From the NCBI GenBank assembly GCA_014529385.2, contig CM043967.1, positions 6,093,001-6,153,000 of the forward strand: a DNA stretch of 60,000 nucleotides, in the 5' to 3' direction. A program made the translations under genes and the position numbers. The notes beneath the pieces are model-generated. The model saw nothing but the letters and a program-made list of their open reading frames with translations. It ran no database searches and was not told the DNA's origin. This DNA comes from Adiantum capillus-veneris. Taxonomy: Eukaryota > Streptophyta > Polypodiopsida > Polypodiales > Pteridaceae. This document shows, one piece after another, positions 11,008-20,931 of this stretch; position 1 is the first letter of the stretch; every line of letters starts with the position of its first letter.

Positions 11008-11027
11008 CCGACTAGGAGGGGGGGAGG
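11008..11027 (+). promoter_or_regulatory. Polypurine tract of G1
   Basis: ACTAGGAGGGGGGGAGGC primes plus-strand DNA in LTR elements. It closely matches the tract of E1 at about 19356-19374 (AACTAGGAGGGGGGGAG), and both follow a similar GTC.GGGA.GAC.. sequence. The LTR that should begin right after it lacks a clear TG start (possibly TGCGGACCC at about 11038). Confidence 0.55.
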
Positions 11028-11037
11028 CATTCTCAAA

Positions 11038-12628
11038 TGCGGACCCAATGAAGGTAAAAAGAGCAAAAAAGGGCATGTTTTTTTACTATTTTGAAGGGTT
11101 TTCGTTTGATTGCGAAATTTTCTGGACTAAACTAAATACATATGCCCTTATACAGCATGAATCTACAAGTATATGGGGACAAACGCCAAATAAGGCCCCT
11201 AGGTGTGTATATATATGTAAAAATAGCCATTTTTTGGGAAAAATATTGGTAATACGGAGAAATTCGGCCATAAAAATTGCATGTGAGTGTATATAGTGTT
11301 TTGCGGTGATTCTTTTGAGTTATTATGATTTTTGGGGATTTTTTGGGTTTAATTTGCTATTTTCTTTTCAATTTTACTAATTATCGGCAGAAAAACTTCA
11401 AAAATACAAAAAGCAGGTGAAATATGATCGTAATGAAAAACAAAAAATATGGGGATAATCAATGACTATAGGACAACCTATGGTACAATGGGGATAATGT
11501 GAATGGAGCGGAAGGCGTGTTTTGGCCAGATTTTGACCGAAACGTCAAATTTCTTGGAAATTGGGCAAATGGAGTCCAAATCAAGAATTTTTCGAGCTTA
11601 AACCACATCTCGCAAGAAGTTGGGAACACATGTCAAATTTCATAGAAAGTGGTTCGGGAACCCCCATTATAAGATTTTTTTACTTCACTTAGAGCTCATT
11701 TCTACTGTTTCCTTCTTGAGAGAGAGCTCTTGCCACCTAGAGCGAACCGGACATCCAGCTGCTTCTACGACGTGCACGACCACCCGACAAGCTCTAGATA
11801 TGAGAGGTAGGCTCACCACCTTGAGATTTTCGCGTATGTTTGATGTTTTGTCTCGAAAACTAGTGTAGGGTTCACACGGGAAACGGGCAGTAGAGACCTA
11901 CAGGTAGAGGTGGCCACCTAACGGCTAACCCAAAAGCAATAAGGCTTCATTGCCGGTTTACCCTAGCATAGGAGACCACTCTTGAATGCACAAAGGCGGC
12001 AAAAAACCATTGGAAAAAACCCTAACTTCTAGAGCCCTGCAAGAGGCCACCAAATGGTAAATCGGTGGAAAGTCGCCCAAATGCTACCAAAACTCATGGG
12101 TAGGAGCATCTCGACATGATCTACAAGGCTAGTATATAGCCCACATGGCCATAAGGCGACCCGAAGCAGGACTAAGCTTCAGAAACGGCGTCAGACACAC
12201 AAAGCGTCAACTAGCTCTCACGGCTAAACCGGATGCCCATTTGCCACCAAACTTCACGAGCGGCTTTCCTAGACCATCAACAACCAAGTCCTAGGGTGGT
12301 AGACCACCACAAGTCATCGACGACATGTAAACGCAACCACGGGTGCTTCCAGAGCGACAAATTGCCAAACAGAACTCCGGTGAAGCCAAAGCCAACAGAA
12401 ACCATATGGCAAGGATCCCCAAGGAACCATGAAGCTATGGAGACTAACATCAAGAAATTTCATCGCCGAAAAGCACTCCAAGAGTCAGAAAAAGGCTCAG
12501 AGGCTTTGAAGGCCAGACATGGAGTTTCTATCTATCTATTTGATTTTTTTATTGAAATAGGGCTTAAAGGGGACTCAGGGGGGCTCACAGCATGTACCAA
12601 TAGCATCTCTCATATAAAATTCATTAGG
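11038..12628 (+). other. Presumed LTR/leader region without genes
   Basis: About 1.6 kb without convincing coding sequence. It contains AT-rich segments with TATA-like GTATATATATG (11203) and TGTATATAGTG (11287), then a GC-richer part with repeated CGGCTAA/ACCGG words. By position it should hold the 3' LTR of G1 and the 5' end of E1, but no pair of matching LTRs and no clear primer site is visible. Open frames at 11620-11868 and 12233-12739 look random. Confidence 0.35.
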
Positions 12629-12634
12629 AGACAT

Positions 12635-12854
12635 CCCCGGGGCGGCCACTTATCAAAAACTTCCTATATCACGTGCGTTCAAGAGGTTATTAATAATACC
12701 TCAATATACATACTATATTTAAACTATGTGCCTATTTAAAAAACCCCCACCCCCCTCTGTATGTATACATTTTGATACATTTTGATCTTTTTATAATCCT
12801 CTCCGGCTAACTCACGTGATAGCATACACATTCTAAAAAGTGACCGCCCCGGGG
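12635..12854. mobile_element. 220-bp MITE with CCCCGGGGCGG termini
   Basis: Terminal inverted repeats CCCCGGGGCGGCCACTT and AAGTGACCGCCCCGGGG extend as imperfect arms of about 65 bp through ATATCACGTG and CTCACGTGATAG. It is flanked by AGACAT on both sides (12629-12634 and 12855-12860), a 6-bp target duplication. The target is the first arm of a palindrome of the E1 array, so the MITE landed in an E1 palindrome. No coding capacity. The superfamily is not assigned. Confidence 0.7.
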
Positions 12855-13732
12855 AGACATCCTACACGTAGGATGTCTCAAGGCCATGTTTTGGAACCAA
12901 ACTCAACATCTCAACTCATACACAACTTCTACATAGCCTATACATGCTAGCCATCAAGTTTCATCACATTTGGACTAGAGTTGGCGTCATATGCATCAAA
13001 AAATAGAAAGTCAGAGCATAGAGGCAATAATGGATCATAGACCTACCAAAACTAGTCCAAATCACATGAAACTTTCACAATATACTCATTAGCACATTGC
13101 CAAGCTAACTGTGGGGTCAGATATGAAAATTAATGAAATAGACATCCTACGCGTAGGATGTCTAAATGACCTATTTGACCTCCAACTGTTTTTTTTGAGT
13201 TCCAGATGTCTTTATAACACCTTCACAAGCTCATGTATCAAATTCCAAGCCATTCCCATCACATTTGGCCCCCAAACCTCCAAGATGCACTTTTTGAGCC
13301 TAAAAACATTACGCGTGCTCTTAACAACACCAATGCTTATTCAAATCAAAATCTAAGAGCACGGCCATGTTCTACATGCTAAGGGCTACCCACAAAACCA
13401 ACTTCAAGTCATTTTGAGAAAATAGACATCCTACGCGTAGGATGTCTCCAGTGTCATATTTACCTTCTGTGCAGGAATTGACTTCATGGGAGCCATTTAC
13501 ATGGTATAAGAAGCCTATATATCAAATTTCAACCCAATTGAATATCATTTTCCACCTGTTTAGGACATCCTACCCAATTTGTGATCCAAAAGCCTAAATC
13601 TTCTCAAAATTGCACTTTTTGATGCCCAAACCAAATTCCAAGTACATAGCCATGTTGTAAAGGTCAAGGGCCACAAGCCTGTCAAGTTTCACCAAAAACA
13701 GAGAAGGTAGACATCGTACGCGTAGGATGTCT
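12855..13732 (+). repeat. E1 palindrome array: four 24-bp palindromes spaced 284-285 bp
   Basis: AGACATCCTACG followed by its reverse complement occurs at 12855-12878 (centre ACAC, 2 mismatched centre bases), 13140-13163 (perfect), 13424-13447 (perfect) and 13709-13732 (one change, CCTACG to CGTACG). Start-to-start distances are 285, 284 and 285 bp. The 260-bp spacers are strongly diverged and share only scattered words (CAAGTTTCA, CATGTT, CAAGGGC), while the palindromes are nearly constant. The array lies directly upstream of the E1 reading frame. The same palindrome recurs in E2. Confidence 0.9.
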
Positions 13733-13898
13733 ACATGATTATTTTTCAGCCAAAAATATATTGTGGGCACATGCAGGGTTTCCCTAGTTCCTTTTGAGTT
13801 CTTATTTCAATTTTCAAGTCATTTGGATAGTCAAAACTCAGTTTATCAGCTAATATGGAAAAAACGCTAACTTTGGACCACTGAGTGTAACAGGATCC

Positions 13899-16800
13899 AT
13901 GGCAGCCACAAAATCACCTGCAAAGAAGAAGAGGATGACTATCAAGGACTACTTGGAAAAAGTAGAGCCTTTTGTTATCCCAGAGGGAACACTGAAGCCC
14001 ACAAGCACGTGGATTCAAGATGACCTGCTAGAGACCAATGATCTGAGAATCTACCAAGGAGTATTTAAAGATCCGGAGGGAAATGCAGTGGAGCTACCCA
14101 TGATACCTCGAGAGCTCAATGAATTTTTCAGGAGCAAGATGGGGGATTACTTGGAGAAACTGGATCTCCACAATTACTTTGAAGCCTTGCCAGCAGCAGG
14201 GATTGATGTTAAAAGAGTGTGGGAATTTGTCACCACAATCAAAGAGGATGGCATAGCCCGAGTTACAGATCTGCAAGGCAAGCCTAATACAATGATTGGC
14301 ATCACAGAGAAGGTGGTGGCACTTGATATCTCTAACAAAGGAGACAGTGTGACAAAGAGGCGAGATGACGTTAAGGTCTACTCGGAAAAGAAGAATAACT
14401 ATACATTTGAAGATATTGCAGACCCAAAGGTGGCTATCATGAGCCAACTATACAATCAATACTTCCACATGTGTACCAAGCGACCACTGAAATACACGAT
14501 GCCACCTGGAGCTATTGCCACCACTTTCACCTGGGCAATGCAGAAGAGCAAACCAAAAGAGATAAATTATGCCGCCTACATCCATGGCAATCTTGTGAAG
14601 ATGGGAACCAAAAATCCCACCTATATTGTACCTGGTGAGTTGATAACAAAATTCGTCTATGGAGCATTGCATGCAAAGGGAAACTAGCCTCTACCTCCCT
14701 CACAAAATGATTGGCTAAAGCTAAAGGAAGACAAAGAAGAAGAATCTCCTAAGGCACCCAAGGTAGCCACAAGGTTGAAGCACCGTTTAGAGACAGAGCT
14801 AGAAGAGCCACCAGAGCCAAAGAAGGAAAAGAAAGAAACTGTGCAGGTACCAATCAAGGAAACAAAGTCACAGAAAGCGGCAAGGCTAGAAAGACTAATG
14901 GAAAGTTTCAGAGCCGAAAGAGTGCTAAAAGGGGATCTGAGCGAGTTATGGAAGCCATCCCTTGAGGCTATGTCTGGATCATCTTGAAGGATTCACAGGG
15001 ATCGGTTTGAAGATTATATCAAGAACTTCGAGATCTTAGATGCTACAACGAAAAATATCCCAAATATACCGTTTACAGAAGAAGAGGTGGACGAAGTGAG
15101 ACGGCAACTGCTAGAAGAACAAGAAGGCCAAGAAAGAGAGAGGAAAACAAAGGCAGATTGGGATTTCAAGAAGAAGCAACCAACTTCACCATCAAGCCGA
15201 GAATCTAGCCCACCACCATCACCACCTCCTCTTAGTCCTCCACAAACCCAACAAAAAGAGGAAATGAACAAACCTAATGAGCAACAAGACTCCAAGCAAG
15301 AGAAGAACAAAGAGGAAGAGCAGAAGGCAGAAGTTGAGCCAAAAGATGAGAAGCCAAATCCAGAAGAAAGAAACTATAGAATATTTCTTGATCTCCTAGC
15401 TGCTGGGTACTCTCGAGGAGAGGCAACTAGTGCATCTTTTGAGTTGTCGAGGAAAAGACCCAAGGAATATATGCAGAGCACTCAATTAGTGGAGTTGAAG
15501 GAGATGGCCACAGATACAGTGGATCTACAGCCACCAACCAATGATTGGGATGTAGTAATGAAAAAACTCACCGGGCTCAAAGCAAGGTCGATGGCCACTG
15601 AGATTGAAATTGATAATCTCAGAACAAATGAAGTTCATATCAAAGCTGAAGTGGACTCACTGCAAAAACACGACCAAGAGAACATAGAGAAACAAACCAA
15701 GTTGCAAGCTGATCTGGACGCGGCACTACAAAGATGCCAAGAGATGGAACGACAGAGTCAGGCAGTGCAACAAAAGCTTCAAAGAGCAGAGGAGGAGTAC
15801 AAAAAAATCATCAAATCACTAATAGATGCGGAGAAAGAGAGGGACAATTTGACACTACAGCTTGATGATGAGTCCAAAGAGGTTGAAACCTTGAGGAATG
15901 CTAAGGAAAAGGCTGAGATAGAACATGAGGCAAGCCAGGATGAAGTGATCGAGCTAAAAGATCAAATGAAAGTGAAGGATCAGACCATCCAAAGGCTAAG
16001 AGCATCTCCGGCCAGAGTCAGAGCTGCTACCTCAACTAGCACTGCTTCAGAGAATGATCTATATGAAGAACAGATGAAGGAGCTCCAAAAGGAGTTGACA
16101 CTATAGAAGAGACAAAGACTGATGCTGGCCGAAGGCTCCCTAGTAATGCAAAACCGTCTAGAAGATGAGAACAAGGCCATGAAAGATGATCTAGAAGCCT
16201 TGAAAAAGAAGATGGACGATGAACTAAAGAGATTGCAAACAGAAAATGAAGACACCAAGAGGAAGATAGAAGAAGCTGAAAAAACAAATGCAGATATGAA
16301 CAACCTCTTAGTGAACATGGGAGATCAAGTGGAACAAGAAAAGAAGGCATACCAGAAGCAAATAGATGAGCTGAAAGGCCAACAGCAGACTGAAGAGCAA
16401 CACTTGAGCATAGGGCTAGCAGCAATGGAGTGCATTGACATAGAAAATGTGTCAGATCCAGTGGACACCACTATGCAAGAGTACATCCTTGTGGGACCAT
16501 CACAAGAACCCCAGGATCTGACACAAGAAGAATAAGAAAATCTACAGAAGGCAATAGAAGCGGCAATAAAAGACACGGCCAAAGAAGCAATGGAGTGGGA
16601 GCAAAGAGTATTTAAGTCTATGACCATTCAGAAGTTAGATGCTAATATCATTCGGCATGAATGGCTACAACCTTCTCTCCCATATCCTCTTCTCAAGTAT
16701 GAAGCTGCTACAATAAACAAATGGATTAAAGAGGAGCCAATAGTGCCACTGTACAAAGCAGATATCTCCAAACCAGAAGGAGTTAAGCTGATTGTGGACT

Positions 16801-17296
16801 CTCAGCCAAAGTGGAGAAAGGCATGGCTAACCAAATACCCACAGTATTTAGTTCATCTGGTAGAGGCGCCTAAAAGAGTCAGAGACAACCTTACCTTTTG
16901 CCCTCTACCAAGGATGCGGACCTAGAAAGCAGAAGAGTTGCTGTAGAAAAGCCAACCCACATGGCTCAACTACCCAAAGCTGCCAGGCTTGAAGGCAGGC
17001 GAGAGAATGAGTGAGAAATACATGGTGAAAACCCTAACAGGCGCCATTAAATTGTTCACTGGCTCGCCTGACCTCTCTTGCATCATGCTCAGAAAAATAT
17101 GTAAGACCCTTCTGGCGGTTTTTGAAACCTTTAAAGCTGGACAGGCAATAGACAGCATCTTCTTCTTCCAAGACACATATAGATGTGCATATGATCTGGC
17201 TGCTCAGCCTTCTCATGAGGTGATACATGCCCTTTATCAGAATATCATGTTTTTGCCCTCGTATCACCTCAAGGCCTTTAAAGAATCCTTCTACAC
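13899..17296 (+). pseudogene. E1 long gag-like/coiled-coil ORF, 5' 1133 codons
   Basis: One continuous frame of 1133 codons with six in-frame stops (14685 TAG, 14985 TGA, 16104 TAG, 16533 TAA, 16923 TAG, 16944 TAG) and no frameshift. The start ATG at 13899 gives a Lys-rich N-terminus (AATKSPAKKKRM). Residues 1-263 form a globular module of unknown family. About 360-480 is Pro/Glu/Lys-rich and disordered. About 545-835 is a long heptad coiled coil. About 898-1133 is a C-terminal domain with YMVKTLTGAI and DLSCIMLRKICK, shared with E2. No RT, integrase, protease or zinc knuckle is seen. The likely role is structural (Gag-like). The frame is split by solo LTR X1 at FYT and resumes at 19223. Confidence 0.75.
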
Positions 17297-19217
17297 TGTA
17301 AGGTTTCCAGTTTCTGAAACCTTAAAGATTGTATAAAGCTTAGTTGAACTGATATGATTATTGAAAAAGAAATGTAGAATTGTCCGACCGTGGAAAATAT
17401 TGGTATTTTTGAAATCTTAAGCACAGCAAACCCCGGGCTAGAAATGTTCAGAATCAGATTCCGATAAAATCTGGAAGAGTTACGGGCCCTGAAAGGTTAC
17501 ACTAGGAATTCAATTAGTTAAGTAAAATTGGATGGTTTCAGTAATTATTATTAACAAAGACTTTCTTATCCTAAGGTTCTAGAAATTATTGATATTTCCA
17601 ATTTTCATCATTAAAAATCAGTGAAAATAGTAAAAATCGATTCTGGAAGCTGAGGAGGACTGTGTCGGGTAATGATGAGTTTTTGCGGACTAAATTTAGC
17701 AGTAGGGGATGTTTTTGACCTGCAGAGCTGCTTGGGATGCAAGTTACTGCCATTTTCCAGCCTGTGAGTGCCTAAAAACCTATAAATATGACCCTTGCTT
17801 CACAATTTCAAACAGACTCGGAGCCTTGACACACTCTCTCTCATCTAGAGAGACCGCTACGCAGAAATCACTAGAGATTAAGCTCTAGTTGATTAACTTA
17901 AACGGATAAGAAGTTATGACACCTAAAAGGATGCGAGAAAATCCTACATCTGATGATGAGGACGTAGCTCTAAAAAGAACTAGAGCGTCGCACGATGACG
18001 AAGCCGGGCCTAGTAGTAGGCCTCGGAGGGGAGTCTTCAGGCGCCAGCGTAGCAGCAGCAGATGGCCAATCAATCCTAGGTGGGTTTTACATTATTCAAT
18101 TAAGTCTTTAAATAGTTTAAGTTATTTTATAAGTTAGCATTGCATACATAAGGAGTGAGTAAGAATAAGAAAAGGAATAATTGACCAAAAACGGAAGGTA
18201 ACTTCAAACGTGCATTGTTTATAATGTAGGAAAGAATTGTTTGGTTTAAAACTGGCTGAATTAGGAAAGATATGATTGATCCTCCTTAAGACAGCTTGTT
18301 TCAAGACACCTCCGATTCCTTGGTATATTTTGATGATAATGATTGGCTTTCTAGCCACGGATAAGTCGGTTACCCCCATGAACGATGAGTTTCTACTCCG
18401 TGTCATGTCTTGATGTTTCTACATAAGTCAGGATACCATTTTTTATCCTAGGGGAGCCGCCCGGTTGTATGGGCAACTGGTTTGGTGTATGGGCACTCGG
18501 AACCTTGGGTGGGGGTTTATCCACTCCGAATTATGAATAAGTAATGGGTGCCATTTTTTCACCCTTAGGTGGTCTTGAGACAAGAAGAGTACTGGTCATG
18601 GTTATTATGGACAATGTTTTGATTGACAGTACCATGTCTTAAGTTTAAAGATGTCTGTTTGCTAAAAGAATGTTTTCAATACTGTTTTCAAGGGCTGTTT
18701 TAATCAAATTCAGTTATGAAATTTAAAAAGAATCATTGTTTTAATTGTGATAAGAACGTGGTAGTAATTAAATAACAAAAGAATCATGTGTGAGTGCAGG
18801 GTGGTAAGTGGGGATTGACTAAGGTTGTCAATCAAGGACGGTGGACCTGATTAGTCAGGTAACTATCCATCCCTGTGCACTAAAACGTTTAGAAAACTTC
18901 TTCACTTGGAAGAGGAGTCCACCAATAGCTGTGCCCTCACATCGGTTAGGGGGAAAAAAGCATTGGTTGAGGATACCTTAGCCCAATTGTGGCAGTTATA
19001 GGGCCGAAATAGTTTTTTGGACTTTTAATACGTTGTTCAGTTTCCACTGCGAGACAGGACTAGGTTTTCTTGTAAGGCTATAGACCCAATCCATTGTCAA
19101 TGGTAAAGGTCTATTCCTTAGAATTTTTTTTGTTGAGAGACTCTAATTTTTATCAAACCTAGAGACCTATCAAGAATCCCATCCCGATCTTGGTATTGGC
19201 GGGTTGGGGATCTCACA
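17297..19217 (+). mobile_element. X1: 1.92-kb solo LTR inserted in E1
   Basis: It begins TGTAAGGTTTCC and ends GGGGATCTCACA, flanked by a 5-bp duplication TACAC (17292-17296 and 19218-19222). TG...CA ends, a 5-bp duplication and the lack of internal element genes identify a solo LTR. Removing it restores the E1 frame (FYT-GFFT, as in E2). TATA-like CCTATAAATATG lies near 17775, followed by a CT-rich leader. X2 (28678-33394, reversed) is a second copy. Confidence 0.85.
17916..18076 (+). CDS. Short conserved ORF inside LTR X1, before a splice-donor-like site
   Basis: ATG at 17916 opens a basic/acidic peptide (PKRMREN, TSDDEDVALKRTR, SHDDEAGPSSRP). The reversed copy X2 has the same frame from an ATG at about 29950 down to about 29800, with conservative differences. 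A one-base indel after GPSSRP separates the two frames downstream. CCTAG/GTGGGT, a plausible splice donor, follows at about 18077 in both. It may be an upstream ORF or the first exon of a spliced Gag. Function unknown. Confidence 0.4.
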
Positions 19218-19222
19218 TACAC

Positions 19223-19355
19223 TGGTTTCTTCACCATCAATACAGAAATATTCGGCCCGATATTACTGGCCCAACATGCGTGGTATGAATCTCTTCTGAA
19301 GATGCGCAAAAGCCTCCACTAAAGAAGCAGCTCTACTGCCATGTCTGGGACGACA
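19223..19355 (+). pseudogene. E1 ORF, 3' end after the X1 insertion
   Basis: This continues the E1 frame: TGFFTINTEIFGPILL aligns with TGFFTWQIKIFVPVI of E2, then the frame runs to a TAA at about 19320. It is about 70 codons shorter than the E2 C-terminus. It lies immediately upstream of the polypurine tract. Confidence 0.7.
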
Positions 19356-19374
19356 TGAACTAGGAGGGGGGGAG
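19356..19374 (+). promoter_or_regulatory. Polypurine tract of E1
   Basis: GAACTAGGAGGGGGGGAG directly precedes the TGTTAGC start of the LTR. This is the standard plus-strand primer arrangement of LTR elements, and the E2 counterpart is at 47861-47875. Confidence 0.8.
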
Positions 19375-19900
19375 TGTTAGCGGCTGGACACACCCAACGG
19401 AGGATGATTGCCCGGCAGGATATTAATTTTTGTAATTATTCTTTAAATGAGAAAAACCGTCATTTCACCTTTGTAAATAGTGGGGCTTGTAGAAGCTTCA
19501 AGATTGTATCCCATTTTTGACATTTAGACTGAGAGAATGGTTAAATTGGAACATTAGGGTTTGAGATTGTAAGGTATTTATACCACTTTTGACCTCAATA
19601 AAAAAAACCTTTGTCATTTTTAAGTTTTTTCTGTGTGAGTGAGCGTACTCTGTGTACGAGAGAGAGTGAGAGTTTTATCTTGACGCTACGCACGCACTGG
19701 TGGTCAGAATCGAGTGCGGAGAAGTGTAGCATGTTGCCCCCGAAGAGAGCTACGCACCAACACCTACATTGTGTGTGTATGATCTGGCTTTGCGAGCTCG
19801 ATCCACGAGCTATATCTGGTGATTCGGTGAGCATACGTTGTCTCTTTTCGCATTTCAACATATCCACGCGTTCGCATTGAGTAGAGCTACACATTACACA
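19375..19900 (+). mobile_element. E-family LTR (E1), 526 bp
   Basis: It starts TGTTAGCGGC and ends CATTACACA. It is homologous to the E2 LTR at 47876-48267: same start, shared GCTT...AAGCTTCAAGATTGTATC block, and TATA-like AAGGTATTTATACC (about 19572) opposite AAGGTATAAAAGCC. Unexpectedly it is both preceded by a polypurine tract and followed by a primer-site-like sequence. Confidence 0.75.
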
Positions 19901-19907
19901 CTTTAGT

Positions 19908-19960
19908 TTTTGGAAACGACGACCTGCAAATTTTGACTAGACATCCTACGTGATTTTGCA
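19908..19960 (+). promoter_or_regulatory. Primer-site-like sequence and half palindrome after E1 LTR
   Basis: AGTTTTTGGAAACGACGACC follows the LTR by about 5 bp and matches AGTTTTTGGCGTCGCCGACC after the E2 LTR. It resembles the tRNA-Asp-type site (TGGCGCCGTTGCC) of Athila/Tat-like elements. At 19939, AGACATCCTACGTGA is one arm of the E palindrome. So the leader of a further E copy begins here. It fades by about 20 kb. Confidence 0.5.
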
Positions 19961-20399
19961 CCAGGTGTTTAGGGTTGGGGTTTTGGTTCATGGACCTTAG
20001 GGAGATTGACCTATTGGTGTTAATAGGGTTTCCTTCAAGTTCCGTAGCGTTTCGAGAACGTTTGATGGGTATTTTTCTCTTGAAAGCGTTGTAGGAAATC
20101 TCCTCTTATGTACTCTTGAAGGTTGTAGCTTAGAAATTGGGTAGAGACCTCTGTAGGAAGTAGTCGAGAGTCAATCAAGTGTAGGTTGACACCCTATGCT
20201 TGCTTCCACGCACCTGCGGGTCGAGCTTCGTCCTTAGCTGACAAATCTTGTTAGGTGATTTCTCGCTGTGCTGACGTCCGTTGTGGCGTATCCGCCAACA
20301 CAAGATTAAGTGAATGACGCCACAATCAAGCCAATAGACATCCACTTGAGTGATCTCCGTCTGAGGACATTTTTTGACCAATTGGTTGTAACTTGTCAT
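19961..20399. other. Interval without recognisable genes
   Basis: Probably the remains of an E-type leader. A small near-palindrome TGGCGTATCCGCCA sits at about 20283. No coding sequence is supported. Confidence 0.4.
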
Positions 20400-20440
20400 A
20401 GCCCCTCAACCAAAGACAAATTGTCTCTGGTTGAGGGGCT
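20400..20440. repeat. 41-bp near-perfect hairpin
   Basis: Arm AGCCCCTCAACCAAAGACAA, one central A, then its reverse complement with one mismatch (19 of 20 pairs). It lies beside the inverted Z LTR fragment, in what would be its internal region. No known function. Confidence 0.75.
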
Positions 20441-20576
20441 TCTTCTTGCATTTCCTCTTGGTTGTAAGAAAACTCTAAACTAGCTAAGTTGTTATTCGCA
20501 ATGAGCCACACTTTCATCCATCTCTCACCTTCTTTCTTCAGGTCAAAACGTAGGAGGTGGAGGTTACGAGCCTCAC

Positions 20577-20847
20577 CACTTGAGAGATACCCCTCCCAGG
20601 GGTCTATACACAATATATACAATTTAAACACTTATACAATTTTTAATATACATCAAAATTGCGGAAGCGTTTGCATAGGGAAGGAGTTCTCAGTGCCCGA
20701 CCAAGCATGGAGTTTAGGCCATGAGCTGGACTGCATCCAGAGACACCTAGCGACTAGTGCTACCCCTGAATGGGTGTTATGAATGAAAGGGCACTTAAGG
20801 AAAATATAACATTGCGGAGGATGAATGTATGTGTATAGCGCATTGCG

Positions 20848-20931
<84 letters not shown>

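Larger units (their letters stand above)
7125..11027 (+). mobile_element. G1: 5'-truncated Ty3/Gypsy element with protease after integrase
   Basis: Remaining order: reverse transcriptase C-terminus, RNase H, zinc finger, second zinc finger, integrase core, integrase C-terminal tail, aspartic protease, Trp-Val-Pro tail, polypurine tract. Most of the reading is in a single frame (frame 3) with isolated stops and a few indels. The 5' LTR, gag and RT N-terminus are missing. The polypurine tract resembles that of E1 downstream. Confidence 0.8.

Noticed and set aside
10066-11066. Minus-strand frames opposite the G1 protease and tail
   Set aside because: Shadows of the plus-strand coding sequence and its 3' flank.
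12233-12739. 168-codon plus-strand frame
   Set aside because: No recognisable domain, ends inside the MITE, and its composition resembles the surrounding noncoding DNA.
12855-13732. Regularly spaced palindromes as a CRISPR-like array
   Set aside because: Period about 285 bp, diverged long spacers that share words, and a eukaryotic retroelement context; not a CRISPR array.
15980-16627. Ser/Phe/Leu-rich minus-strand frames
   Set aside because: Complement of the E1 coiled-coil coding sequence.
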